From: JAGVYF01 sp041650315
Lineage (GTDB): Archaea; Nanobdellota; Nanobdellia; Woesearchaeales; JAGVYF01
Length of the DNA: 64,000 bases
Direction: 5' to 3'
Assembly: GCA_041650315.1 (NCBI GenBank)
Contig: JBAZLJ010000001.1
Coordinates: forward strand, 248,001-312,000
The stretch's first letter is position 1. Each line of letters opens with the position of its first letter. The notes beneath the pieces are model-generated. The model worked only from the letters and a program-made list of their open reading frames with translations, was not told the origin of the DNA and did no database searches. Below, one piece after another: positions 16,536 to 24,815 of the stretch. Position numbers and translations under genes: made by a program.

Positions 16536-16988
16536 TTAGCCAGCGCAGGTGCCTACAAGACTAGTGGCACCATCAAATGTGAAATCGCTGTTTGTCGTCA
16601 AGTCAGTATAATCTATGCTGACTTCGTAAGAATAAGTGTTTCCACCTGTGCAAGTTATAGCTGTGCTTGTGAGTTTTTTTATTTCTCCCGGACGGAATAC
16701 TGTATCTGTTGTGTAGACTGATGTAGTATCAAATTTGATATTTGTGATTTCCATGTCTCTTGCGAAATTGTTCCTTATGAAAAGAACTATACCTGATCCA
16801 TCAATAGCAAAATCTGTGACTCCCACATCTGCGCCTTCCCAGTATGCTTTGCTTGCTCTTTCTTTAGCAGCTGCGCCTGATGCCGGAACGTTCCTAAGAA
16901 TACCTATGACAATCAGTCCGATGATTATGACTACGGCTAGAATAATAAGGTACTCTGTTGCGCCTTGCGCTTTTCTTTTTTGATACAT
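16536..16988 (-). CDS. Type IV pilin-like protein (class III signal peptide), paralogue
   Basis: 150 residues with KRKAQGATEYLIILAVVIII and a head domain parallel to the neighbour (WEGADVGVTDFAIDGSG versus WASQDVAITDFAISEAG). It also keeps the two Cys (ITCTGG, VGTCAG). The tandem arose by duplication; signal regions are nearly identical and heads diverged. It is the first gene of the pair, with a TATA box (TTTATATATAA, about 17008-17018) upstream. The head difference may reflect two pilin types or antigenic diversification. Confidence 0.82.
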   Translation of the reverse strand: MYQKRKAQGATEYLIILAVVIIIGLIVIGILRNVPASGAAAKERASKAYWEGADVGVTDFAIDGSGIVLFIRNNFARDMEITNIKFDTTSVYTTDTVFRPGEIKKLTSTAITCTGGNTYSYEVSIDYTDLTTNSDFTFDGATSLVGTCAG

Positions 16989-17033
16989 AGGTAGAATTTA
17001 GGACTTTTTTATATATAAATGTATTGATTCAGA

Positions 17034-17453
17034 TTACTTATGATATTGGGTTCCGTTGAGAATGTTGTATCCTCTGTAAATTTGTTCAATCAGGAAGAGT
17101 CTGCACATTTCGTGTGTGAATGTCAATTTTGATAATGCTAGGAGTTTTCCACGTTTTTTAATTGATTCATCCAATCCATGGAAGTTACCGATTATGAATG
17201 TAATGTCTTCTGTTGGTTTCAATAGCTGGGCGAAGCCTTCTGAGGTGTACTGTGCGCCTTTTTCGTCTAAGACATATGTGTTGGCTTTGAGATACTTTTC
17301 TAGCTTTTTCGCTTCGTTCTCTTTAGTGTCCTCTTTTAATTCAACTATCTCTAATTTGCAGAATTTTGTTAATCTTTTCTCGAACTCTTGGATGCCTTCT
17401 TGAATGTAGCGTTCCTTGACTTTGCCTATTGCTACTAAAGTTATTTTGGTCAT
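17034..17453 (-). CDS. rlmH: RlmH-type 23S rRNA methyltransferase (SPOUT family)
   Basis: 139 residues. The C-terminal SPOUT knot is clear: FIIGNFHGLDESIKKRG followed by SKLTFTHEMCRLFLIEQIYR and a terminal NGTQYHK. In bacteria RlmH methylates pseudouridine 1915 of 23S rRNA at N3 using S-adenosylmethionine. It is mainly bacterial but also occurs in some archaea. The start at 17453 (MTKITLVAIGKVKE) was chosen because it matches the family N-terminus and lies about 28 nt from a TATA box (TTTATATATG). The 15 codons upstream of it are not family-like. Confidence 0.93.
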   Translation of the reverse strand: MTKITLVAIGKVKERYIQEGIQEFEKRLTKFCKLEIVELKEDTKENEAKKLEKYLKANTYVLDEKGAQYTSEGFAQLLKPTEDITFIIGNFHGLDESIKKRGKLLALSKLTFTHEMCRLFLIEQIYRGYNILNGTQYHK

Positions 17454-17511
17454 TCTGTATATATAATAAACATAACATATATAAATTGTGTTTTCCATAA
17501 TTTAAGCATAT

Positions 17512-19554
17512 ATGTCAAAGTTCAATTTTAGGACTACTAAGGAGATTGCGGTAGATAAGCAAATAATCAATCAGGTAGTTGGCCAAGAAAGCGCAGTCAA
17601 GATCATCAAGAAGGCTGCTTTGCAAAGGCGTCATGTTCTTTTGATTGGTGAACCGGGTACTGGTAAATCCATGCTTGGTCTGGCTTTAGCTGAGCTTCTG
17701 CCTAAAGAAAAGCTTGTCGATATCCTTTCTTTCATCAATCCGAATGATGAAAATCAGCCAATGATACGCACTGTGAAAGCTGGCGAAGGGCGTGATATCA
17801 CATTGCGTTCAAAACTTCAGAATGCTAACGCTTTCAAGAATCAATCAACAATAATGCTGATAGTTGTCCTTGCAGTTTCACTCCTTCCTTACTGGATGTG
17901 GAAGACTCAACAGATAACTGATATAATCTTTGCGGCGTCCATGATAACCGGCGTTATGTTCATCATTGGTTTTATGCTGTTCTTGAATATGGGACAGCGT
18001 GCTTCTAATCAAGTGCGCGCGCCTAGGACAATCGTTGACAATTTCAAGAAAGAGCATGCGCCGTTCTTTGACGCGACGGGTGCACATGCTGGTGCGTTGT
18101 TAGGCGATGTACTTCATGATCCGTTTCAAACTTTTTTAGCAAAGACAATAATCTTTAAGCGAGCAGGCAATAAATTTATTAAGGCGGAACTAAGCGAATT
18201 GGATTCATTATTCATGAAATTCAAAGAAACTATTATCAGAAAACCGCAGAATAATTATGAAGCTATACATCTGCCAAAGAACGAATTGTTGATATTTGGT
18301 GAAACAAACAATCAAGTCTCTCCGGTTGAAGTTTTATCATGCAATCGATATGATTATGATGGCAAAATGATAAAACTAAAAACCTCTGATAATAAAGAAT
18401 TGATAGTTACACCAGAACATAAGATTGCAGTCAAAAAAGACAATTATATCGATTATGTCGAAGCTCAGAATCTGAATATTAACGATGAATTAGTTGTCAA
18501 ATCAGAAAATCTGATAATCGATGAGCAGGATATAATTAATACATATGATGAAAGACAACAGCAATTAGCAAAGTCATACTCTGATTATTTGCGTCTAAAA
18601 CAGCAAGATTCTTCTTGGGGGTATAAACGGATTGCTACAAAACTAGGGGTATCTTATGGCAGAACAAGATGGTGGTCAGATCATGATTCTGCACCAGTTC
18701 CAGTACAGACTATTGATTGGCTTAAACAAAAAGGCTTGCTGCCTTTGACAATTGATAATCCTAAACTTCCTTTAATCGCTAAAGTGTTAGGCACAACTTT
18801 CGGAGATGGCGGAATCTTTGAAAATCTCAATGGCATATTTTTATCTAGTTCAGAAAAAGCGGCAGTAGAGGAATTCGGAAGGGATATAGAGGCTATTTTC
18901 GGATTAGGTCTGAACGAGAATTCCAGAATCATAGAAGGTGGAGAATATGGCCATTCTTGGTGCTATCAGAATACTAATCGGAATATAATCCGATTCTTTT
19001 TAGCGTTGGGCGCCCCAAAAGGCAATAAAACAAAGATAAATTTATTAGTTCCTGAATGGCTAAAATTAAATGCGACCTTTGAAAAAGAGTTTTATGGTTC
19101 CTATTTGGGCAATGAACTTGGCACACCTACAATCCATAAAGCGGGTAATTATTTAACTACTTTAGAAGTAGGCATAACTGGCACTCCCGAATTCAAACAG
19201 AATAGGCTTACTTTTTTAAACCAATTAAGGGAATATCTGCATAGGAATGATGTATCATGCACTTCTATCTATGAAGGCAAATCGCCTACTCCCGGTTCAT
19301 TGGTATTTAGGTTATTAGTTGAGAAAAAAATGGATAATGTCCTTCATTTCATGATTAATGTGAAACTCAATTATTGCAATTATAAAATCGAGCGATTGTA
19401 TCAGGCGCTAGGTAAATGGACTCAGTTGAAAATCAGTAAATACAATGAATTATTACAGAGAGGCTATGGCGCCGAGCATGCAATGGGAGTTCTCAATCTT
19501 ACGCCCAATTCATTATACTTGATACTCAATCATTTTGAAAAGGCTGAAACATGA
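17512..19554 (+). CDS. lonB: LonB protease N-terminal part fused to N-intein and LAGLIDADG endonuclease
   Basis: 680 residues. Residues 1-206 are the start of archaeal membrane LonB: Walker A GEPGTGKS at 46-53, two membrane helices at about 113-128 and 139-160, then GALLGDVLHDPFQ. There the Lon sequence stops and an intein begins with TFLAKTIIF at residue 207. Splicing block B (LIVTPEHKIAV) follows, then a helix-turn-helix (GYKRIATKLGVSYGRTRWW) and two LAGLIDADG-like motifs (VLGTTFGDGG and YGSYLGNELG). The ORF stops in an ATGA overlap with the gene that carries the C-intein and the rest of Lon. Walker B and the protease domain are absent here, so this product cannot work alone; it should be trans-spliced to the next one. 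A one-base disruption of a continuous intein is the alternative. Confidence 0.92.
   Translation: MSKFNFRTTKEIAVDKQIINQVVGQESAVKIIKKAALQRRHVLLIGEPGTGKSMLGLALAELLPKEKLVDILSFINPNDENQPMIRTVKAGEGRDITLRSKLQNANAFKNQSTIMLIVVLAVSLLPYWMWKTQQITDIIFAASMITGVMFIIGFMLFLNMGQRASNQVRAPRTIVDNFKKEHAPFFDATGAHAGALLGDVLHDPFQTFLAKTIIFKRAGNKFIKAELSELDSLFMKFKETIIRKPQNNYEAIHLPKNELLIFGETNNQVSPVEVLSCNRYDYDGKMIKLKTSDNKELIVTPEHKIAVKKDNYIDYVEAQNLNINDELVVKSENLIIDEQDIINTYDERQQQLAKSYSDYLRLKQQDSSWGYKRIATKLGVSYGRTRWWSDHDSAPVPVQTIDWLKQKGLLPLTIDNPKLPLIAKVLGTTFGDGGIFENLNGIFLSSSEKAAVEEFGRDIEAIFGLGLNENSRIIEGGEYGHSWCYQNTNRNIIRFFLALGAPKGNKTKINLLVPEWLKLNATFEKEFYGSYLGNELGTPTIHKAGNYLTTLEVGITGTPEFKQNRLTFLNQLREYLHRNDVSCTSIYEGKSPTPGSLVFRLLVEKKMDNVLHFMINVKLNYCNYKIERLYQALGKWTQLKISKYNELLQRGYGAEHAMGVLNLTPNSLYLILNHFEKAET
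18130..19554 (+). other. Intein N-fragment with homing endonuclease
   Basis: Intein part of the first lonB ORF, 474 residues from Thr207. The N-terminal splicing block TFLAKTIIF has Thr where Cys or Ser is normal, with the conserved Thr at intein position 6. Block B TPEH is intact. The endonuclease part contains an HTH and both LAGLIDADG helices, with acidic residues at the expected ends (Asp in FGDGG, Glu in GNELG). Confidence 0.88.
19538..19543 (+). promoter_or_regulatory. Ribosome binding site of the second lonB ORF
   Basis: AAAAGG lies 7 nt before the ATG at 19551, inside the end of the first ORF. It resembles the sites before other genes here (AAAAGGTGA at 32715-32723, AAAGGTGA before 27748). 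It argues that the C-intein ORF is really started, not merely left over from a frameshift. Confidence 0.55.
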
Positions 19555-19667
19555 AATTAATCTCAGAGAAAATCGCTAAAGTTGAAAAAATTCATTATAC
19601 TGGTAAACTCTATAATGTCACGACTTCTTCAGGCAATCTTATTGCCAATGGCATTCTCGCTAAGAAT
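19551..19667 (+). other. Intein C-fragment (39 residues)
   Basis: Begins MKLISEKIAKVEKIHYTG, then KLYNVTT and the terminal block NLIANGILAKN followed by Ser. The terminal Asn and +1 Ser are the expected splicing residues; the penultimate residue is Lys rather than His. Length and Met start are like the separate C-inteins of cyanobacterial DnaE (about 36 residues). Confidence 0.88.
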
Positions 19668-20912
19668 TCAGGTGGTTTAGGCACACCGGCGCATGAAAGA
19701 GTTGTCGCTGGCATGATACACAAAGCGAATATGGGCGTTTTGTTCATTGATGAGATTGCTACATTACGCCGTTCTACTCAACAGGAATTGCTGACTGCTT
19801 TGCAGGAAGGGCAATATCCTATCACTGGTCAGTCCGAGCGTTCGGCTGGGGCAATGGTCCGTACTGAACCAGTGCCTTGCAAATTCATTTTAGTTGCTGC
19901 TGGCAATCTTGAAACTATCAAGCATATGCATCCTGCTCTACGTTCGCGTATCCGCGGTTATGGTTATGAAGTGTATATGGATGATACTATGATTGATAAT
20001 GATGAAAATCGCATGAAAATCGCGCAGTTTGTCGCGCAGGAAGTCACTAAGGATGGCAAGATACCTCATTTCAATCGTGCTGCTGTAGATTTGATTGTTG
20101 AAGAAGCCAAGAAGATGGCTTCGCGCAAGGGGCATCTTACACTTCGTCTTCGTGAGCTTGGCGGTCTTATTCGTGCTGCCGGTGACGTTGCGTTTGAGCA
20201 GAAATCCAAAATCGTAACTCCTGAGCATATTGTATTGGCAAAATCGATTGCGCGTACTCTTGAGAAGCAGATTGCTGACAAGTTTATTGAACGAAAAAAA
20301 GAGTATGAAGTAATCAAAACAACTGGTCAAGAAATCGGACGTGTTAATGGTCTTGCAGTGATTGGTTCAGAAGGCGCTTATTCTGGCATTATTTTACCTA
20401 TTGAAGCTGAGGTCACACCTGGCGGTAAAGAGCATCAAATTATCGCGACTGGCAAACTTGGAGATATCGCGAAAGAAGCTATCACTAACGTCTCTGCGAT
20501 TATTAAAAAGCATTTTGGTAAAGATATCAAAGAGACAAATGATATTTATGTGCAGTTCTTGCAGACCTATGAAGGCGTCGAAGGAGATTCTGCATCCATT
20601 GCAGTTGCTACTTCAGTTATATCTGCGCTTAATGAAATCCCTGTTCGCCAAGATATCGCTATGACTGGCTCTTTATCTGTTCGCGGTGAAGTGTTGCCGA
20701 TAGGTGGCGTGTCTGCTAAAGTGGATGCTGCGATCAATGCGGGTATTCGTGCGGTTTTAGTTCCTAAATCAAATGTTAAGGATATCATCTTAGATAAGAA
20801 TAAGGAAGGCAAGATACAGATAATCCCTGTAGATACTATAGAAGAAGTATTGCAGTACGCTTTGATTTGGAAAGGCAAGGAAGACATACTTGCCAAGATA
20901 AAGAAACATTAA
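19551..20912 (+). CDS. lonB: LonB protease C-terminal part preceded by C-intein
   Basis: 453 residues. After the 39-residue C-intein, Lon resumes with SGGLGTPAHERVVAGMIHKA. Walker B GVLFIDEIA, an AAA+ sensor/arginine region (ALRSRIRGYGYE) and the C-terminal Ser-Lys protease domain follow. The catalytic Ser is in EGDSASIAVA and the Lys in GVSAKVDAAI. Joined to the 206 N-terminal residues this gives a LonB of about 620 residues, normal for archaea. LonB is a membrane-bound ATP-dependent protease that degrades unfolded and regulatory proteins. Splitting Walker A from Walker B makes trans-splicing (or repair of the frame) obligatory for activity. It is expressed from the same transcript as the first ORF. 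Confidence 0.93.
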   Translation: MKLISEKIAKVEKIHYTGKLYNVTTSSGNLIANGILAKNSGGLGTPAHERVVAGMIHKANMGVLFIDEIATLRRSTQQELLTALQEGQYPITGQSERSAGAMVRTEPVPCKFILVAAGNLETIKHMHPALRSRIRGYGYEVYMDDTMIDNDENRMKIAQFVAQEVTKDGKIPHFNRAAVDLIVEEAKKMASRKGHLTLRLRELGGLIRAAGDVAFEQKSKIVTPEHIVLAKSIARTLEKQIADKFIERKKEYEVIKTTGQEIGRVNGLAVIGSEGAYSGIILPIEAEVTPGGKEHQIIATGKLGDIAKEAITNVSAIIKKHFGKDIKETNDIYVQFLQTYEGVEGDSASIAVATSVISALNEIPVRQDIAMTGSLSVRGEVLPIGGVSAKVDAAINAGIRAVLVPKSNVKDIILDKNKEGKIQIIPVDTIEEVLQYALIWKGKEDILAKIKKH

Positions 20913-20914
20913 TT

Positions 20915-22099
20915 CTATAGTTCGGCTTTGCCATAGACGCCGTCGTAACCTGGACTTATTTTTATTTCTCCTTTTCTGTTTTTTAATATTGCGTCTGTTA
21001 TCTTCTTACTTGTGAGCTTGAGGAGATCTTGCTCGGATGTTTCCAATAGGATTTTGAATTCATTTTCTGTTTTCAGGATGTTGTAGTACTCTTTTGTCGT
21101 TCCTTGCGTCGATACACCTTTGTTTGTGACGGCTGCGATGAGTTCTGCAAGCGGAAGAAGTGAATAGTAAGGTTTTGCGTCTTTTGGTTTGAATCCCGCT
21201 TTTCTGTCAGCTAATTCTTCTACACGATGTTCTACGCCGATTGTCAGTTTCTTGTTGCAGACTGGGCAGATGTTGTTATTCTTTCTCGCTTCTGCTGGAG
21301 GTAATACTGTGTTGCAAGCTCTGTGGCCGTCCCAATGATATTTGCCGTAGGCTGGGTCGACTTCTACTGTGCCTTGCAAGCCTTCTTTTGTCTTCAATGC
21401 TAGAATTATATCCTTGTAATTTAGTTCTGTGTCGAATATAGTTGCTTCCCTGCCGATTTTCCACGGCCAGAATGAATGCGAATCTGAGAATGATACTAAC
21501 GAGTACTTATCCAGCTGCGACATCCGCCAAATCATCGCGGGATCCGCGCTCAATCCTGTCTCTATCGCATGGATGTGTTTCGTTTGGTCCTGGAAGCAGT
21601 CTTCCATTTTTGAGAATTGGTTGTACTCGCCGAAAACTGAGAAGTGCGGAGTGAAAAAATGCGCGGGGATTATTTCGATATCTTTGCTTATTTGTCTTAA
21701 GCTCTCAACGAATTCAGGACAAGGTATCTTGAATATCGGACGTCCGTCGTAGTCTACTCTTCCTTTCGTCTTGAGGTAATCTGTTATCTGTGTGACTACT
21801 TCAAGGTTAGGGGCTAGAAGAATGTTGTGGACGCGTCTTCCTTTGCCGTCTTGAGTGTAGATTAAGGAGATTTCTGATGTGAGCAAGAAGGGGAAGCCTG
21901 TTTTTGTGCAATGTATTCCGTCACGTTCTGTGAGAGATTCCTTGATGTGTGCGAACCAGTTCGGCTGTGTGAAATCGCCTGTGCCGAGGAGGTTGACTCC
22001 TTTGATTCTTGCGTACTTTTCTAGATTTGGCAGAGTGAGGTCTTTGCTTGTCGCTCTTGAATATTTACCATGGATGTGAAGATCGGCTATGATTGGCAT
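20915..22099 (-). CDS. endoQ: Endonuclease Q (PHP domain, deaminated-base repair)
   Basis: 394 residues. An N-terminal PHP domain (ADLHIHGKYSRATSKDLT, then LGTGDFTQPNW and FSDSHSFWPW) is followed by a zinc-binding element CPVCNKKLTIGVEHRVEELA. This order is typical of EndoQ, which nicks DNA 5' of uracil, hypoxanthine or abasic sites in archaea. The metal-binding His and Asp residues are present. It is divergent from polX with about 95 bp between starts, an arrangement suggesting joint use in a nick-and-fill repair route. It converges on lonB with only 2 nt between stops. The family identification is confident from the zinc finger context. Confidence 0.88.
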   Translation of the reverse strand: MPIIADLHIHGKYSRATSKDLTLPNLEKYARIKGVNLLGTGDFTQPNWFAHIKESLTERDGIHCTKTGFPFLLTSEISLIYTQDGKGRRVHNILLAPNLEVVTQITDYLKTKGRVDYDGRPIFKIPCPEFVESLRQISKDIEIIPAHFFTPHFSVFGEYNQFSKMEDCFQDQTKHIHAIETGLSADPAMIWRMSQLDKYSLVSFSDSHSFWPWKIGREATIFDTELNYKDIILALKTKEGLQGTVEVDPAYGKYHWDGHRACNTVLPPAEARKNNNICPVCNKKLTIGVEHRVEELADRKAGFKPKDAKPYYSLLPLAELIAAVTNKGVSTQGTTKEYYNILKTENEFKILLETSEQDLLKLTSKKITDAILKNRKGEIKISPGYDGVYGKAEL

Positions 22100-22162
22100 G
22101 ATTGTGCTTATTACCGCATTCTTTATATTATTTCTTATATTGGATTATATTTTAAGATAATC

Positions 22163-22170
22163 TTTATATA
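22163..22170 (+). promoter_or_regulatory. TATA box of polX
   Basis: TTTATATA is centred about 27 nt before the ATG at 22194, the leaderless spacing used in this genome. This favours 22194 over the in-frame ATG at 22182. Confidence 0.6.
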
Positions 22171-22193
22171 CATATTTTGTCATGATATTTCCT

Positions 22194-23921
22194 ATGCCAC
22201 AACATCGATTGCATTCGATATCGAATAAGGACGTCGCACGTATTTTCTATGAGATGGCGGACATCCTGGAGATGCAGGACGTGGCGTTCAAGCCAATCGC
22301 ATATCGCAAGGCGGCGCGTTCAATTGAATCGCTTTCTAGTCCTTTATCTGAGTTCTATGAGAATGATACTTTCGAGAATATTCCCGGTGTCGGTGAGCAT
22401 CTCGCTAAGAAGATACGCGAATTGCTTGAGACGGGCAGGCTTCAGTCATATGAGAAACTTAAAGCGCAGATGCCTTCCGGCGTGAGCAAATTGATGAATA
22501 TTCCTTCAATGGGGCCCAAAAAGATCAAACGACTCTATGACGAATTGAAAGTGCGGACTATTACTGATTTGAAGAAAGCGATTTCCTCGCATAAGATAAG
22601 TGCGCTTAAGGGTTTTGGTCAGAAATCTGAACAGGACATTGCTGAAGGGTTGACGTTAGTTAAGCAAGGTTCGGAAAGAAGGTTGCTAGCTGAAGCATAT
22701 CCTGTCGCTGAATCTGTTAGGCTTGAATTATCTAATTTGAGTTTTGTAAAACAAGTGTCTCTTGCGGGTTCTGTTCTGCGCATGAAAGAGACAATCGGCG
22801 ACTTAGATCTTCTTGCTACTTCGCCTTCTCCTGAGAAAGTCATTGCTTACTTTGTTAAGATGCCGCATGTGAAGAAGATTCTTGCACAGGGTTCGACTAA
22901 AGCTTCTATATTGACTAAAGAGAATTTGCAGATGGATTTGCGCGTTGTTCCTCAGGCGCAGTTCGGTTCGGCATTGCAGTATTTCACTGGTTCGAAAGAG
23001 CATGGCGTTGCTGTGCGGAACATCGCAATCTCTCGCGGGTATAAGTTAAGCGAGTATGGATTATTTGATAGGAAAACTGACAAGTTGATTGAATCCGCAT
23101 CTGAGAAACGTATTTATGAAAAATTAGGCATGAAATGGATTCCGCCAGAATTGCGCGAGAATACTGGCGAGATTGAAGCGGCACAGCATGGTAAGTTACC
23201 TTCTCTTGTTGAGCTTAATGATATATTGGGCGACTTCCATGTACATTCAACATATAGCGAAGGCGAGAATTCTATCTTGGAGATGGCGAATGCTGCCAAG
23301 AGGCTTGGACGTAAGTATATAGTGATGACTGATCATTCACAGAGCAGCAAGATTGCTAATGGTATGGAAGTTAAGACTTTGTTGAAACAGATCAATGAGA
23401 TTGACAAGCTGAATTCAAAGCTATCTGGTTTTCATATATTGAAAAGTGCTGAAGTCGATATCAAGGCCGATGGCAGTTTGGATTATCCGGATTCTGTTTT
23501 ATTGCAATTGGATCTTGTTGTTGGTTCAATCCATTCAGGGTTCAAGAAAGATAATACTGAAAGACTGCTTAAGGCGATGGATAACAAGTATCTTAGCGTG
23601 ATTGGACATCCTACTGGCAGGATGATTGGTATGCGTAATCCTTATCAGTTGGATTTTGAACAGGTATTTGATAAGGCAGCTGATACAGGTATAGCTCTTG
23701 AGATAAATGCTCAGCCTTTGCGGATGGACCTAAATGATGTTTTGGTCAAATCCGGTCTTGGTCACAAGGTCAAGTTTACTATTGGTACTGATTCTCATGA
23801 AGCAAGCCAATTAGCTAATATGAAGTACGGCGTAGCTATGGCTAGGCGAGGTTGGCTTGAGAGTAAAGATGTTCTGAATACCTTGCCTTACCAGAAGGTT
23901 TTGAAGGTCTTAAGGCGCTGA
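22194..23921 (+). CDS. polX: DNA polymerase X with PHP exonuclease domain
   Basis: 575 residues. Order: an N-terminal 8-kDa-like HhH region (ARIFYEMADILE, then NIPGVGEHLAKKIRELL), fingers/palm with SLAGSVLRMKETIGDLDLLA (GS plus D-x-D catalytic site), thumb (FTGSKEHGVAVRNIA), and a C-terminal PHP domain. The PHP domain starts DFHVHSTYSEG and has TDHSQSS, VGSIHSG, VIGHPTGR and GTDSHEA. PolX fills short gaps in base-excision repair, and the PHP part gives 3'-5' exonuclease or phosphatase activity. It pairs with the divergent endoQ. The ATG at 22194 was chosen from the TATA spacing. Confidence 0.95.
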   Translation: MPQHRLHSISNKDVARIFYEMADILEMQDVAFKPIAYRKAARSIESLSSPLSEFYENDTFENIPGVGEHLAKKIRELLETGRLQSYEKLKAQMPSGVSKLMNIPSMGPKKIKRLYDELKVRTITDLKKAISSHKISALKGFGQKSEQDIAEGLTLVKQGSERRLLAEAYPVAESVRLELSNLSFVKQVSLAGSVLRMKETIGDLDLLATSPSPEKVIAYFVKMPHVKKILAQGSTKASILTKENLQMDLRVVPQAQFGSALQYFTGSKEHGVAVRNIAISRGYKLSEYGLFDRKTDKLIESASEKRIYEKLGMKWIPPELRENTGEIEAAQHGKLPSLVELNDILGDFHVHSTYSEGENSILEMANAAKRLGRKYIVMTDHSQSSKIANGMEVKTLLKQINEIDKLNSKLSGFHILKSAEVDIKADGSLDYPDSVLLQLDLVVGSIHSGFKKDNTERLLKAMDNKYLSVIGHPTGRMIGMRNPYQLDFEQVFDKAADTGIALEINAQPLRMDLNDVLVKSGLGHKVKFTIGTDSHEASQLANMKYGVAMARRGWLESKDVLNTLPYQKVLKVLRR

Positions 23922-24059
23922 TTCCTATATATAGGATGTAGCGTTTATACGGGTTGCTGGTTCTATTTTGAGGGTTCTAAGGCGTTAGGGCTTCAATTTT
24001 AGAGGGTATAAAAGCCAATAAAATAGCTTTAAATATATGAAATTGTAGTATATAGATTT

Positions 24060-24815
24060 ATGAGATATCCTACGCCAACCATAGCGATTGCGGCAATGCG
24101 GTATTATGATATCCATAAAGGAGATAATTTACCTAAAATCCGTGAATTCATTCATAGGGCTAAAAGGCGCGGAGCAGATATAATCTGTTTCCCTGAATCA
24201 TGCATAACCAAGAAAGGGGCTTTGCTTCTTACGCATCATTATGTGAAAGAAATTCAAGCGGAATGCAAGAAACATTCTATCTGGGCGATTGTCACTGAAG
24301 ATATCATGCTGAATGATGAAAGGTACAATATCTCAATGCTTGTAGATCGTGAAGGCAAGATAAGAGGCAAGTACAAGAAGATTAATCTTTATGGCGATAG
24401 GACTTTGCCAGGCCATAAGGTTCGTGTTTTCGATACTGATTTCGGCAAGATTGGAATAGTAATCTGCTGGGATATCACTTTCCCTAAATTGTTCGATGCA
24501 ATGAAGAAGAAAGGCGCGCAAATCGTGTTCTGTCCTGCGAATTGGAGCTATGACATACAAGCTCATACTTGCGGGCATAAAAAGAAAGAGATTCGTTTAT
24601 TGCGGTCAATATTATTAGCTCGCGCCCATGAAAATGTATTCTTTGTGGCGTTAGTCAATCCTTTAACTGATGATGAAGCTCAAGTCTCTTATTCTGCGAT
24701 CTCATGTCCTCATCATATTATCAAAGAATTGATAGATAAAGAAGGAGTAATAACTGCGAAAGTCAATCTTAAAGAAGTGCATAAATTCAGGAAATTCTAT
24801 TCAAAAGAAGATTAA
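24060..24815 (+). CDS. Carbon-nitrogen hydrolase (nitrilase superfamily)
   Basis: 251 residues with the full catalytic triad: Glu in CFPESC, Lys in GKYKKINLY and Cys in GIVICWDITF. It is a cytoplasmic amidase-type enzyme; the substrate (for example an omega-amide or carbamoyl compound) cannot be told. A TATA box (TTTAAATATA, about 24029-24038) lies about 26 nt upstream, a leaderless start. It converges on an ATP-grasp ligase gene with a 4-nt stop overlap; no pathway link is evident. The 138 bp upstream of this gene hold only the promoter and short T/G-rich near-repeats. Confidence 0.85.
   Translation: MRYPTPTIAIAAMRYYDIHKGDNLPKIREFIHRAKRRGADIICFPESCITKKGALLLTHHYVKEIQAECKKHSIWAIVTEDIMLNDERYNISMLVDREGKIRGKYKKINLYGDRTLPGHKVRVFDTDFGKIGIVICWDITFPKLFDAMKKKGAQIVFCPANWSYDIQAHTCGHKKKEIRLLRSILLARAHENVFFVALVNPLTDDEAQVSYSAISCPHHIIKELIDKEGVITAKVNLKEVHKFRKFYSKED

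Noticed and set aside
19545..19560. Simple sequencing error as the cause of the lonB break
   Set aside because: There is no homopolymer beyond four A, stop and start overlap as ATGA, a ribosome binding site precedes the ATG, and the break lies at the usual split-intein point. It is still the main alternative.
23922..24059. Small RNA or gene between polX and the nitrilase
   Set aside because: Only the nitrilase TATA box and weak T/G-rich near-repeats were seen; no stable fold or ORF.
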